Notes: generated by a model from the sequence alone, not told the origin. A stretch of DNA of 64,000 nucleotides from Streptomyces capillispiralis (GCF_007829875.1 NZ_VIWV01000001.1:4930501-4994500), one strand, 5' to 3'. Numbered from the stretch's first letter, positions 1 through 8,756 are shown. Numbers and translations: made by a program.

Positions 1-22
1 GTCCTCGGAGGAGCCGCGGTGA
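1..22 (+). CDS. 3' end of an upstream gene (partial)
   Basis: The reading frame from base 2 runs SSEEPR and stops at the TGA at 20-22, which overlaps the GTG start of the next gene as GTGA. Such 4-base overlaps are typical of translationally coupled Streptomyces genes, so an upstream gene of the same operon probably ends here. Only six codons are visible and the product cannot be identified. Confidence 0.4.
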
Positions 23-1833
23 CGGATCTGACCGGAACCTCCCTGCGTCTCGGGTTCGACGAGACGCGGACCCGGGTCACCTTGAGGACCACCGACGAAT
101 ACCGTCAGGACCTCGTGGAGCTGGCCGCCCGCTTCCGTACGGGCGGCCAGCTGGACCCGCTGAGCGCGTCAGTCGCGCTCGACGAGCTGCTCGCCAATCT
201 CGGGGCTCTCAGTGGATGGCCTCATCACGCCGGTGTCGAGTGGGCTCCGGAACTGCGGGACCTCGTGGCCGGCGTCGTACAGGACGCCAACACCGTCAAG
301 GCACGGCTCGCGGGGACGGAGCCGCGTGGTGAGGTCTCCCCGGACCAGGTGCCGCGCTTGCTGGGGGACACCTGGCAGGCGGAACTCAGTGAATTCCAGC
401 GCAGGGACATAGCCAAGCTGCTGTCCCTGCAGCACGGGGCGAACTTCAGCGTGCCGGGTGCGGGCAAGACACGGGTGGGTTTGGCCGTGTACGCCGCGCA
501 GAAGGAGCAGGGGAAGGTGAGCCGGCTCCTCGTGGTCTGCCCGAAGTCGGCCTACGAGTCCTGGCGGTACGAGACAGCGGTGTGCCTCAGGTACCCACTG
601 CGCACACACGTGCTCGACGGGTCGATGGACCAGTGGGCCGAGGTCCTGATCGTGAACTACGAGCGGCTGGACCGGTCGCTGCCCAGGCTTGCCAGCTGGC
701 TGAAGGCCGCATCCTCAATGATCATCCTCGACGAGGCGCACCGGATGAAGCTCGGTGCACGGGGCACGTACGGTGCCGCGTGCATGGCCCTGGGGCCACT
801 GGCGGCACGACGGATGATCCTCACCGGTACGCCGGCCCCCAACGGCTCCAAGGACCTGGAGAACCTGCTGGGCTTCGTGTGGCCCGGACACGGGCAGCGC
901 TCGGTGGTCCAGGCTGTGGCGGGGGGTGATCTCGCGTACGCCAGCTCTGTGCTTCGTCCCCTGTTCACCAGAACGACCAAGCAGGAGCTGGGCCTGCCGC
1001 CGATGCGGCTGAGGATGCGGTACGTCGATATGCCGCCGCTGCACCAGGAGATCTACGCCTCACTCGTAGGCGGTATGAGCAACGGCACAGCGAGGGACGA
1101 TCTCAGCGCGCTGGGCAAGACGGCGCTTCGGCTGCTGATGGCGGCGACGAGCCCCGCACTGCTTCTGGAGGGTGGCAGCAGGTATGAGCCTCTGGCGTAC
1201 CAGCTGCCGCCGCTGGACATCCCCCAGGGCAGCTCGCTGTACTCGTTGATGCAGAACCTCCCGGACTACGAGGTGTCGCCGAAGTACAAAGAAGCGGTGG
1301 CGATCGTGGCCGAGAACGCCGGGCGGGGCCGCAAGACGCTGGTCTGGACGACGTTCGTCCGAAGCCTGACGACCCTGGAACGGATGCTGGAGAAGTACGG
1401 TCCGGCCGTGGTCTACGGAGGCACCGCGGACCGGGACGAACAGCTGCGCCGCTTCCGCGAGGACCCCAGCTGCATGGTGCTGATCTCCAATCCGGCGACG
1501 CTGGGCGAAGGGATCAGCCTTCACCATGTCTGTCACGACGCCGTGTACGTTGACCGGGACTTCATGGCGGGACGTTTTCTGCAGAGCCTTGACCGCATTC
1601 ATCGCCTCGGTCTGGCACCGGACACGGACACGCGGGTCACCGTTCTTGCCGCACGGGACACCGTCGACGAGGTGGTGGAAGCGCGTCTCGACCAGAAGCT
1701 GGAGTTCATGGGGCGCATCCTGGACGACCCTACGGTGCAGCAGCTCGCTGACTTGGAGGAAGAACCCTCGGTCGCGGCAGGTCTCGCCCCCAGCGACATC
1801 GAAGCCTTGCTCCGGCACATGGGGACTAGGTAG
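19..1833 (+). CDS. SNF2/DEAH-type helicase next to DNA methyltransferase
   Basis: A 604-residue superfamily 2 ATPase. Walker A (VPGAGKT) lies near residue 147, the Walker B box DEAH near 239, motif III-like LTGTPAPN near 268, and the C-terminal motif VI QSLDRIHRLGL near 522, which is the SNF2-type arrangement. The first 130 residues match no domain I recognise. The GTG start follows GGAGGAG and overlaps the previous stop. SNF2-like ATPases of this size are recurrent partners of C5 methyltransferases and Vsr nucleases in bacterial modification or defence loci, and both partners follow here. Translocation or remodelling on DNA is inferred. No nuclease domain is visible. Confidence 0.85.
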   Translation: MTDLTGTSLRLGFDETRTRVTLRTTDEYRQDLVELAARFRTGGQLDPLSASVALDELLANLGALSGWPHHAGVEWAPELRDLVAGVVQDANTVKARLAGTEPRGEVSPDQVPRLLGDTWQAELSEFQRRDIAKLLSLQHGANFSVPGAGKTRVGLAVYAAQKEQGKVSRLLVVCPKSAYESWRYETAVCLRYPLRTHVLDGSMDQWAEVLIVNYERLDRSLPRLASWLKAASSMIILDEAHRMKLGARGTYGAACMALGPLAARRMILTGTPAPNGSKDLENLLGFVWPGHGQRSVVQAVAGGDLAYASSVLRPLFTRTTKQELGLPPMRLRMRYVDMPPLHQEIYASLVGGMSNGTARDDLSALGKTALRLLMAATSPALLLEGGSRYEPLAYQLPPLDIPQGSSLYSLMQNLPDYEVSPKYKEAVAIVAENAGRGRKTLVWTTFVRSLTTLERMLEKYGPAVVYGGTADRDEQLRRFREDPSCMVLISNPATLGEGISLHHVCHDAVYVDRDFMAGRFLQSLDRIHRLGLAPDTDTRVTVLAARDTVDEVVEARLDQKLEFMGRILDDPTVQQLADLEEEPSVAAGLAPSDIEALLRHMGTR

Positions 1834-1872
1834 GTTCAATACTTTGGTTTCCCGGCTCGGCTTGATCTTGCT

Positions 1873-1893
1873 GGGCCGGGTTTGACCCGGCCC
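1873..1893 (+). terminator. Stem-loop after the helicase gene
   Basis: GGGCCGGG and CCCGGCCC form a perfect 8-bp stem with a TTTGA loop, 40 bases after the helicase stop and 120 bases before the methyltransferase start. There is no U-tract. It may end or attenuate transcription between the two genes. Confidence 0.45.
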
Positions 1894-2012
1894 CGTCTGC
1901 AGGTTTGGCTCCCGCGAGCAAGCGGAGTGGGAGACTCTTGGTGTCAAGAGACCGGTGATTGATCACGGCCACTTGACGGAACGACCCGTGAGCCAGACCA
2001 GGAGGAGCGCCC

Positions 2013-3362
2013 ATGCGCGCCAGCGGCCGTAAGCGTCCGCAGTTCGCCTCGCCACTGACCTCGATCGAGATCTGTGCGGGGGCCGGTGGGCAAGCCGTTG
2101 GTCTGCACGACGCCGGCTTTGATCACCGGGCCCTGGTGGAGTGGGACCCCCACGCTGTTCAGACGCTGAGCGCGAACGTGGCTGGCTGGCCCGGGTGGGA
2201 TGCCGAGCGCGCCAACCGTCTCAGGCCGATGGACGTCAAGGAATTCCTGAAGACCCAGGAGTACAGGGACCTCGGACTGAAGCCCAAGCAGCTTGACCTG
2301 CTGGCGGGGGGTGTCCCATGCCCTCCCTTCTCGCTGGCCGGCAAGCAGCTCGGCAGGGAGGACGAGCGTGACCTGTTCCCCGCCGCGCTCGACATCATCG
2401 CCGAACTGCTTCCCAAAGCGGTGATGATTGAGAATGTCCGGGGCATTCTGGAGCCTCCGGAGGTCTTCATTGAATATCGTGCGGAAATTCTGAGAGATCT
2501 CAAGGATCTCGGTTACTCGGTTCCGCAGATGAAGAGGGGATGGACTCCTGCGCGTCAGGATGTGGAGATGCGGAAGGTTTGGCGTCGGCTGGACGCCAAA
2601 AACTTCGGTGTGCCGCAACTCCGCCCCAGAGCGATCCTCGTTGCCATTCACGAGGACTGGCTGCCCGGCGATGGCTCGGAATTCTCTTGGCCGATTCGTC
2701 TGGACGACGACGAGGCGACCGTGGCGCGGGCGCTTGAGGAAACAATGAGAGAGCGCTGCGCGGACTTCTGGGACAAGAACAAGTGGGGCAGGCCGGCCGC
2801 GCCGGGGGACCGTACCGGGGAAGACGTCTTCAACGACTGGCTGGAAGACGCGGAGAAGGCCGCGGCCGCGGGCCGGGGCGTGGCGCCGACGCTCGTGGGC
2901 GGATCCAGGAAGCACGGCGGAGCCGACCTCGGACCCACCCGGGCCAAGCGGGCGTGGGAGGCCCTCGGCGTGAACGCCCTGGGTGTCGCTAACGACCGGG
3001 GCGCATGCGATCCGGAACGCGATCTCTTCCGGGACACCGGACCGATGCTGACCGTGGAGCAGGCAGCCATCATCCAGGGGTTCCCTCGTGGCTGGCAGTT
3101 CCAGGGCAGGAAGACGGCGCGCTACCGGCAGGTCGGCAATGCCTTCCCGCCGCCGGTGGCCGAAGCCGTGGGCCGCGCGATCGCGGCCGTCCTGCGTCCG
3201 GCGCACCGGGAAGAGCTGCTGAACGGCTACGTGATGGACTCGGGCCAAGGCATGGCCGAGCAGAGCCCAGTCGGGCAGCTCGAAATTCCCGTGTCAGGAA
3301 GCGGGCGGCCTCGTGCGGCGCGCAAGAACGGTGTCAGTGATCTGCTGAGCACAGGCAACTGA
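2013..3362 (+). CDS. DNA (cytosine-5-)-methyltransferase
   Basis: A 449-residue C5-cytosine methyltransferase that transfers a methyl group from S-adenosylmethionine to cytosine in duplex DNA. Motif I is CAGAGGQAVGL (residues 21-31), motif IV is GGVPCPPFS with catalytic Cys103, motif VI is ENVRG with Glu140, motif VIII is QLRPRAILV and motif X is RQVGNAFPPPVAEAV. The target-recognition region between VIII and X is long, from about residue 215 to 365. The start follows GGAGGAG. A Vsr gene overlaps its 3' end, which suggests that T:G mismatches from deaminated 5-methylcytosine are repaired locally. The recognition sequence cannot be read from the protein. Confidence 0.95.
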   Translation: MRASGRKRPQFASPLTSIEICAGAGGQAVGLHDAGFDHRALVEWDPHAVQTLSANVAGWPGWDAERANRLRPMDVKEFLKTQEYRDLGLKPKQLDLLAGGVPCPPFSLAGKQLGREDERDLFPAALDIIAELLPKAVMIENVRGILEPPEVFIEYRAEILRDLKDLGYSVPQMKRGWTPARQDVEMRKVWRRLDAKNFGVPQLRPRAILVAIHEDWLPGDGSEFSWPIRLDDDEATVARALEETMRERCADFWDKNKWGRPAAPGDRTGEDVFNDWLEDAEKAAAAGRGVAPTLVGGSRKHGGADLGPTRAKRAWEALGVNALGVANDRGACDPERDLFRDTGPMLTVEQAAIIQGFPRGWQFQGRKTARYRQVGNAFPPPVAEAVGRAIAAVLRPAHREELLNGYVMDSGQGMAEQSPVGQLEIPVSGSGRPRAARKNGVSDLLSTGN

Positions 3363-3755
3363 GGGTTCGTGCTCCCAGAAACGGAGCACGAGCCAACCGG
3401 CTTCTCGGAGCCTTTGGTCCGTGTCGCGATCCCGTGTGACGTTGCGCAGGACTTTGTCCGACCAATAGCCAGAGTTGGTTTTCGGGGGCACGTAGTGCTC
3501 GGGGCATCCGTGCCAGTAGCAGCCGTCTATGAAGACGGCGACCTTCGTTGGGCGGAAGACCAAGTCTGCTGTACGGCGGAGGTCGGGCAGAGGACGAGCT
3601 GCCACGCGGTAGCGCAGTCCCTGGGCATGTACTAGCCGCCGGATGAGCTTTTCGGGCTTTGTGTCTCGGCTGCGGATGGCCTGCATATTGCGGCGTCGGG
3701 CCGCAGACGAAGCCCAGGAACCCTCTGGGGCTTCCCACGCGGAATCATCGGACAC
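3294..3755 (-). CDS. vsr: Very short patch repair (Vsr) endonuclease
   Basis: The product resembles Vsr, which nicks beside T:G mismatches created by deamination of 5-methylcytosine. The family signature RRNMQAIRSRDTKPE is followed by FIDGCYWHGCPEH, which carries the catalytic Asp and the Cys-x3-His-x-Cys zinc ligands, and then VPPKTNSGYW. From the GTG at 3755 the protein is 153 residues, the usual size. An upstream ATG at 3791, preceded by AAGG, would add 12 residues. The last 69 bases overlap the methyltransferase gene tail to tail, unlike the same-strand dcm-vsr overlap of E. coli. Divergent from the next gene. Confidence 0.88.
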   Translation of the reverse strand: MSDDSAWEAPEGSWASSAARRRNMQAIRSRDTKPEKLIRRLVHAQGLRYRVAARPLPDLRRTADLVFRPTKVAVFIDGCYWHGCPEHYVPPKTNSGYWSDKVLRNVTRDRDTDQRLREAGWLVLRFWEHEPSVACAQQITDTVLARRTRPPAS

Positions 3756-3906
3756 ACCGCAGAGGGTAGTCCACCGCCTCGCGGAGTTCATCGGACCGGC
3801 CTTGCCGTGCAGGCGTGGGCGCCGGCGGTCCGGCCCCGCGACCGTGCCCCGGGCCCCGCTGCACCACAGGCACGGATACCGGCCAGGTGGCTGTCCGCAA
3901 AGCGCA

Positions 3907-3935
3907 TAGTCAGCCGCTGGCCCGTGCGGTAGACA
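3907..3935 (+). promoter_or_regulatory. Candidate leaderless promoter
   Basis: TAGTCA at 3907-3912 and TAGACA at 3930-3935 are separated by 17 bases and end six bases before the GTG at 3942, which has no Shine-Dalgarno sequence. This spacing fits a leaderless transcript. Based on sequence only. Confidence 0.35.
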
Positions 3936-3941
3936 CCTCTT

Positions 3942-4478
3942 GTGGATCAAGGACTGGCAGCGTTACTCGGGGCGACGGTGGGAGTGGCGGGTACCGTTCT
4001 CGCGTCGGCGATCACGGGGTGGTCGACCCGGCAACAGGTGCAGGCACAGGCCAGGGCCGAGCACGCGCACTGGCGCAGACAGGTGCGCCGCGACGCGTAC
4101 GGTGCCTTCCTCTCCCCGGCGAGTGAGTCGCAGAAGGCTCTGAAGATGGCCGGCCGTGCGTTCATCGGGGAGAGGGACACGGAGGAAGTCGATCGCCGAC
4201 TGCAACAGGCGCAAGACCAACTGGCGCTGGCGCAGGCCGCCTGGGCCAATCTCGCCGTCGAGGGACCCGACGCAGTGGAGCGGGCCGCCCGGAGCGTCTA
4301 CACGACCCTCAAGTCGATGCACACGACGCTCCTCGCGTTGCGTGACACCCCGCCGGACGCCCCCGACGGCAACGTCCGCTTCGTGGAGCGCCATGCCGTC
4401 GAGGTGGCCCGCCTCTCGGAACGCATCGGCGAGTTCACCGTGGCGGCGCGCTCGGCCCTGGATGACATCGGGGACTGA
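3942..4478 (+). CDS. Hypothetical protein with one N-terminal membrane segment
   Basis: A 178-residue protein of unknown function. Residues 4-26 form a hydrophobic helix with many Gly and Ala residues; the remainder is charged, helical and rich in Ala, Gln and Arg, with likely coiled-coil segments around residues 35-60 and 80-105. It looks like a single-pass membrane protein with a cytoplasmic helical domain. No catalytic motif is visible. It has no Shine-Dalgarno site and may be translated from a leaderless mRNA. A 13-bp tandem duplication covers its stop codon. Confidence 0.7.
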   Translation: MDQGLAALLGATVGVAGTVLASAITGWSTRQQVQAQARAEHAHWRRQVRRDAYGAFLSPASESQKALKMAGRAFIGERDTEEVDRRLQQAQDQLALAQAAWANLAVEGPDAVERAARSVYTTLKSMHTTLLALRDTPPDAPDGNVRFVERHAVEVARLSERIGEFTVAARSALDDIGD

Positions 4479-4489
4479 CATCGGGGACT
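4464..4489. repeat. 13-bp tandem duplication across a stop codon
   Basis: GACATCGGGGACT occurs twice head to tail, at 4464-4476 and 4477-4489. The junction creates the TGA that ends the upstream gene, so the last residues DIGD derive from copy one. Looks like a slippage event. Confidence 0.8.
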
Positions 4490-4506
4490 GAGCCGGTGTG
4501 CTGCGC

Positions 4507-4965
4507 TCAGAGGAACGCCCCCACCCCCATGGCCACCCCGAACAGCACGAAGAAGATCCCCCAGGTCATGTTGGCCGTAGCGGAGTACGAGACCATGCCC
4601 GGCCTGCCGTCCTTCGTGTGGACGACCACCACCCTCCTCGGGTCCCGCGGGTCGTAGCGCAGGACGACCGGGATGCCGGCGTTCAGGGGGTGGGACTCGT
4701 GGTTGAGGGGGGTGCGGCGGTAGGTCTGGGTGGCGGGGGCGTCGGGGCGGTCGACGGGCGGGGCCTGGTAGCGGACTTGGGGCGGGTGGGTCGTGGGCCC
4801 CTCGCGGCGGGGGCCGCGGGCCACCTCGCCCCGGGTGCGGACGCCCCGGACACCGAGGCGGCCGAGGGCCCGGCGCTGGCGTAGGGCACCGCGCAGGATC
4901 GCGATGCCCAGGGCCGTCGCCCCGGCGGCCATGACGAGCGTGATCGTGAGCCACGGCTGGTCCAC
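4507..4965 (-). CDS. DUF3592-type membrane protein
   Basis: A 152-residue protein with a helix at residues 5-25 and another near the C-terminus (about 131-150), and an extracytoplasmic domain between them containing VVLRYDPRDPRRVVVV, the pattern of DUF3592 proteins. The function of the family is unknown. The GTG start follows GGGGAGG. The gene lies 51 bases downstream of the SEC-C protein gene on the same strand. Confidence 0.75.
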   Translation of the reverse strand: MDQPWLTITLVMAAGATALGIAILRGALRQRRALGRLGVRGVRTRGEVARGPRREGPTTHPPQVRYQAPPVDRPDAPATQTYRRTPLNHESHPLNAGIPVVLRYDPRDPRRVVVVHTKDGRPGMVSYSATANMTWGIFFVLFGVAMGVGAFL

Positions 4966-5016
4966 GTGGCCTCCCCCCCCGGAGCCGACGTCACCTACCC
5001 AGGGAGACGGGAGGCG

Positions 5017-6033
5017 TCACGCGTCGGTTCCGTGGCACTCCCCGTACGCCCGTCCCGATCCGCACCAGCACGCCGCTGCCCGCTCCGGCGGCCACGCCAC
5101 CGCCCGCCCCCGCGCCGCCAGCGTCGTCGCGTACTGCGGGAGCAGGGTCGCGTCGGCCGGGGCGGCGCCCTCCGAGGCCGCGAAGGCCTCGTACGACGGG
5201 ACCGTGCCCGTGACGATGCCCAGGTTCGGGGTGCCGGAGCCGGCCAGTTCGCGCAGGGCCACCTCTATCGACGCCAGGTGCTCACCGTGCGACGGGTACT
5301 CCGCCTCCAGTGTCGGGTACGCCGACAGCAGTTCCGCCAGTTCGCCGGCCGGCCAGTGGAGCACCGCCACCGGGAACGGGCGGGACAACGCCTCCCGGTA
5401 GGCGCCCAGTTCCGCGCGCAGGCGCGTGATCTCGGCCTCCAGCTCCGCCGGGTTCTCCGAGCCCAGGGACCACACCCGCTTCGGGTCGTGGAGTTCGTCG
5501 AGGGTGATCGGGAGGGTGTGGACGGTGTCCGCGAGGGCGTCCCACTCGTCGTGGGTGGCGCCGAGCATCCTGCGGACGCGGTGGCGGCCGAAGAGGAGGG
5601 GATGCGTGGCGTACGGGGGCTCCTGGACGTCGGTCAGGAGGAGGCGTACCGCCTGTGTGAACGTCTCGTGCGCCTGTTCCAGCTCGTCGTGGGACTCCAG
5701 GGCCTCCGCGACGATCACCCAGGGGGCGGGGTCGCGCGGGGACGCCGTGCGGATGCCGTCGATGATCGCGCGGGCCTCCGCCTCGTGGCCGTACTCCCAG
5801 AGGTTGGAGGCCTTGAGGGCGCGGACCAGGAACGGGCTGTCCAGGTCCGCTCCCGAGGTCAGCAGGCGGTCGTAAAGGGCGGTCGCGGCGGGGCGGTCGC
5901 CGGAGAGTTCCCGGTGGGCGGCGGCCCGCAGCAGCAGGGCCTCGGCGTCCTCGGGATACAGGCCGGCGGTCCGCTCCCAGCGGGCGGCTTCGGCGGTGTG
6001 GTCGACGTTTTCGGCAGGCGTGTCGGGGCGCAT
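5017..6033 (-). CDS. SEC-C motif / TPR-like protein
   Basis: A 338-residue protein. The N-terminal two thirds is a set of helical pairs rich in Ala, Leu and Glu that resemble TPRs (for example the AEALLLRAAAHRELSGD region). The C-terminus CWCGSGRAYGECHG is a SEC-C zinc motif as found at the end of SecA and in many small proteins. Function unknown. I chose the ATG at 6033; a GTG at 6042 is also in frame, and neither has a good Shine-Dalgarno site. Confidence 0.8.
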   Translation of the reverse strand: MRPDTPAENVDHTAEAARWERTAGLYPEDAEALLLRAAAHRELSGDRPAATALYDRLLTSGADLDSPFLVRALKASNLWEYGHEAEARAIIDGIRTASPRDPAPWVIVAEALESHDELEQAHETFTQAVRLLLTDVQEPPYATHPLLFGRHRVRRMLGATHDEWDALADTVHTLPITLDELHDPKRVWSLGSENPAELEAEITRLRAELGAYREALSRPFPVAVLHWPAGELAELLSAYPTLEAEYPSHGEHLASIEVALRELAGSGTPNLGIVTGTVPSYEAFAASEGAAPADATLLPQYATTLAARGRAVAWPPERAAACWCGSGRAYGECHGTDA

Positions 6034-6192
6034 GGGGGACACCGTACTGCCGGTGGGTGACAAAAGGAGAGACAGCCGCAGGTCGCGGGCCGCCTCGCGG
6101 GAGGGCGGGGTGTCCGCCGGTAGGGGCGTGCGGGAGGGGATCGGATCGGCTTCGGCGGGCCTACGCTTCCGGGAGCGGATGGGGGGACCCAC

Positions 6193-6990
6193 GTGTCGGT
6201 GCGGGTGACTGGGGGCGGGGGCGTGCGCAGGGGTGTGACCATCGGGTGTCTGGTGCTGCTGATGATTCCCTTCGTGCTGGTGGGCTACTTCTGGTTCACG
6301 TTCTGGCACGCGGGGCGCGAGAACGAGCGGCGCGAGCAGGCCGCGTTCGAGGCGCTCCTGCGCCGGGCCCATGACGCGGCGGACCGGACCGCCGACGCGC
6401 TGACCCGGAGCCGCGACACCGGGGCCGACGCGTTGATGGGCGTGATCTGGGAGCACACCGGGAGTCCCGTCATCTCCCATGACGAGGAACGGCGCGCGTT
6501 CACCGCCGTCGCCGACCGGTCGACGCTGGTCGAGCAGGAACCCGTCCCGCTGGTCAGCGGTCCGGTGATGGTCCAGCGCTGCTTCACCTACACCTACGTA
6601 CGCCGTCCCGACGCGGAGTGGACCTGGCGGGTCACGGAGCGGGACCGCGAAGCCTGCCGGGCGAGCGGGGAGATCGGTGACTCGGTGTTCTTCGCGCGGG
6701 TGCGCATGAGGGCCATGGAGGTGGGTTCGCTGACGCGTGCCGGTCTGCAGCGCGTCCTCGAGCCCGACGGCCGACCGTTCGAGGAGCGCCGGTTCGTCGT
6801 ACGGCGCGTCGACCGGGCGGGGCAGACGGTGGTCGCGCTCGTGCTGGCCCGCTACGTGGACCGGTACGGGACCTCGGGCGACGAGCCGGGGGTGGTCGAA
6901 CAGTGCTACCGCTTCACCCGGGCCGTCGATTCCGACGGTGGCGTGGAAGGGCGGGTCACGGCTGCTCCCGTAGCGGCGGCGGGCTGCTGA
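6193..6990 (+). CDS. Hypothetical membrane-anchored protein
   Basis: A 265-residue protein with one strong membrane helix at about residues 17-39 (IGCLVLLMIPFVLVGYFWF) followed by a soluble extracytoplasmic domain. That domain has two cysteines in CFTYTYVRRP and EACRAS that could pair, and further cysteines near the C-terminus. The GTG start follows GGGGGA. No family recognised. Divergent from the SEC-C gene. Confidence 0.75.
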   Translation: MSVRVTGGGGVRRGVTIGCLVLLMIPFVLVGYFWFTFWHAGRENERREQAAFEALLRRAHDAADRTADALTRSRDTGADALMGVIWEHTGSPVISHDEERRAFTAVADRSTLVEQEPVPLVSGPVMVQRCFTYTYVRRPDAEWTWRVTERDREACRASGEIGDSVFFARVRMRAMEVGSLTRAGLQRVLEPDGRPFEERRFVVRRVDRAGQTVVALVLARYVDRYGTSGDEPGVVEQCYRFTRAVDSDGGVEGRVTAAPVAAAGC

Positions 6991-7050
6991 GAGCGGTCGT
7001 CCTGCTGCGCCCGGCAGCGTTCCTCCCGGGCCGGGGCGGTTCGTGCCCGG

Positions 7051-7153
7051 CCGGTCCGTGCCGGTCCGTGCCGGTCCGTGCCGGTCCGTTCCGGTCCGTG
7101 CCGTGCCGTGCCGCGTCGTGCCGGTCCGCGTCGTGCCGGTCCGTGCCGGGCCG
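7051..7153. repeat. 10-bp GC-rich minisatellite (CCGGTCCGTG)
   Basis: CCGGTCCGTG repeats five times from 7051 to 7100, one copy with a single change, and continues as degenerate copies to about 7153. It lies between the convergent membrane-protein and exporter genes and has no coding role on either strand. Confidence 0.85.
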
Positions 7154-7170
7154 GGACATCGGCCCCCGGC

Positions 7171-8589
7171 TCACGTCCGCTCCCGCAGTCCCGCCACCGC
7201 CACCGCCGCCACCAGCGCCAGGGCCGCCGAGACGACCATCGCCACGTCCGTGCCCCGTGCCATCCCCCCGCTCGACGACGTCGCGACGGCGATGGTCAGG
7301 GCGACGCCGGCGCAGGAGCCGATGTAGCGGAAGGTCTGCTGGGCGCCCGAGCCCATGGCGGCCCGGGCCGGCGGGACCGATGCGACGGCGAGCAGGGGGA
7401 GCGCCGCGTTGAGGAGGCCGCTGCCGATGCCCGCCACGATCATCCCCGGCACGAAGCGGGCCGTGGAGCCCGCGCCGACCGCGCCCAGCATGGTCAGGAC
7501 ACCGGCCGCGTGCAGGACGAAGGCGAGGGACAGCTGGACGCGGGTCGGTACGCGGCCGGCCAGGCGGCGGGCCTGGAGGGCGACCGCGAAGGCGGGGCCC
7601 GCCCACAGCAGCGTCAGCCATGCCGTGTCCAGGGCGGACATGCCGAGGCTGCGCTGGAGCACCGCCGGCAGGAAGCTGAACAGGCCGATCACCGACAGGC
7701 CGGTGAACAGGCCGCCGAGGGAGGAGGCGAGGAAGTCCGGGCGGCGCAGCAGGGACAGGTCGATCATGGGGGTCCTCGTGCGGCGCTCCACCAGCGCGAA
7801 CACGGCCAGGAGCAGCACCGTGGCCGCCAGCAGCAGCCACACCGGTGTGCGCAGCCAGCCGTCCCGGCCCAGGGTGAGGGCCGCCACCAGGGAGACGAGG
7901 GCCAGGCCGAAGGTCACCGCCCCGGCGAAGTCCGGCCGTCCCCCGCGCGGGGAGCGCGACTCCGTGAGGGCGCGGGTGCCCAGGGCGGCGACGATCAGCG
8001 CGGCGGCGCCCAGGACGCCGTACACCGCGCGCCAGCCGGGTATCCCGGCGGCGATGAGCGGGCCCACCGCGATACCGCCGGTGACGAACGCGCCCCACAC
8101 CCCCGTCGCCCGCAGCCGGCCGCCCGGTGTCGGGAAGGCGTGCACGATCAGGCCGAGGCTGCTGGCCAGCAGGGCCGCACCGGCCGCGCCCTGGGCGATA
8201 CGGGCCAGGGTGAACAGCCAGGTGGTGGTGGCCAGGGCGCCCAGGGCCGTGGTGACGCCGAGCGCCAGGGTGCCGGAGACGAAGACGCGGCGGCGGCCGT
8301 AGTCGTCGGCGAGGCTGCCGGCGACCAGGAGCAGGGCGGCCAGGCCCAGCGGGGTGCCGTTGAGCAGCCAGGCCTGGGCGGACAGCGGGGTGTGCAAGGC
8401 GGCCGCGGTGTCGGGGAGCGTGACGATCGGCGCGGTGTACGTCATCAGCGCCACGGCGGTGGCGGCGCTGGTCAGCGCCAGGGTGGCCCCGGGGCGCGGG
8501 GGCGGGTCCCGACGGGGGGCCGCGTCCGGTGGTACGTCCGTGGGAGCGATGGTCCCCGTGGTCGCGGGGGAGGGGTCGGTGCCGGTCAT
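7171..8589 (-). CDS. MFS drug-type exporter
   Basis: A 472-residue major facilitator protein. After a 45-residue hydrophilic N-terminus rich in Pro and Asp come 12-14 hydrophobic helices, with the motif A loop as GSLADDYGRRRVFVSG near residue 100. It resembles drug/proton antiporters. The ATG at 8589 follows GAGGA; a longer in-frame start upstream would add a low-complexity Arg/Pro stretch and cross the operator region, so I rejected it. Divergent from an HxlR regulator, which probably controls it through the two repeats in the shared intergenic region. Confidence 0.88.
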   Translation of the reverse strand: MTGTDPSPATTGTIAPTDVPPDAAPRRDPPPRPGATLALTSAATAVALMTYTAPIVTLPDTAAALHTPLSAQAWLLNGTPLGLAALLLVAGSLADDYGRRRVFVSGTLALGVTTALGALATTTWLFTLARIAQGAAGAALLASSLGLIVHAFPTPGGRLRATGVWGAFVTGGIAVGPLIAAGIPGWRAVYGVLGAAALIVAALGTRALTESRSPRGGRPDFAGAVTFGLALVSLVAALTLGRDGWLRTPVWLLLAATVLLLAVFALVERRTRTPMIDLSLLRRPDFLASSLGGLFTGLSVIGLFSFLPAVLQRSLGMSALDTAWLTLLWAGPAFAVALQARRLAGRVPTRVQLSLAFVLHAAGVLTMLGAVGAGSTARFVPGMIVAGIGSGLLNAALPLLAVASVPPARAAMGSGAQQTFRYIGSCAGVALTIAVATSSSGGMARGTDVAMVVSAALALVAAVAVAGLRERT

Positions 8590-8694
8590 GTCGGTCGGGC
8601 GTCCTCTACGGGATCGACGGGGGGTGGGAGGGCAGCGGCGGGCTGCTCCGCGGGAGCGGCACGGCAGGCTGCGGCGAGGGCTCCCGAGCCCTCG

Positions 8695-8711
8695 GGTTCG
8701 TTCATTGAACT
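8695..8711. promoter_or_regulatory. Operator-like repeat 1 (GGTTC-N7-GAACt)
   Basis: Inverted repeat GGTTC, seven bases, GAACT in the exporter/HxlR intergenic region. It matches the second copy 45 bp away in both arm sequence and spacing. Likely bound by the HxlR protein; inferred from symmetry and position. Confidence 0.6.
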
Positions 8712-8739
8712 TACTGGGGCGGCTCACCGTAACATCATC

Positions 8740-8756
8740 GGTTCGGTGATTGAACC
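8740..8756. promoter_or_regulatory. Operator-like repeat 2 (GGTTC-N7-GAACC)
   Basis: Perfect inverted repeat GGTTC, seven bases, GAACC, 31 bases upstream of the HxlR start codon. Its centre is 45 bp from the centre of repeat 1, a little over four helical turns. Confidence 0.65.

Noticed and set aside
19..3791. A DISARM or BREX system.
   Set aside because: The helicase, methyltransferase and Vsr are present, but none of the other hallmark genes (PLD nuclease, PglZ, DUF1998 protein) is visible in the window.
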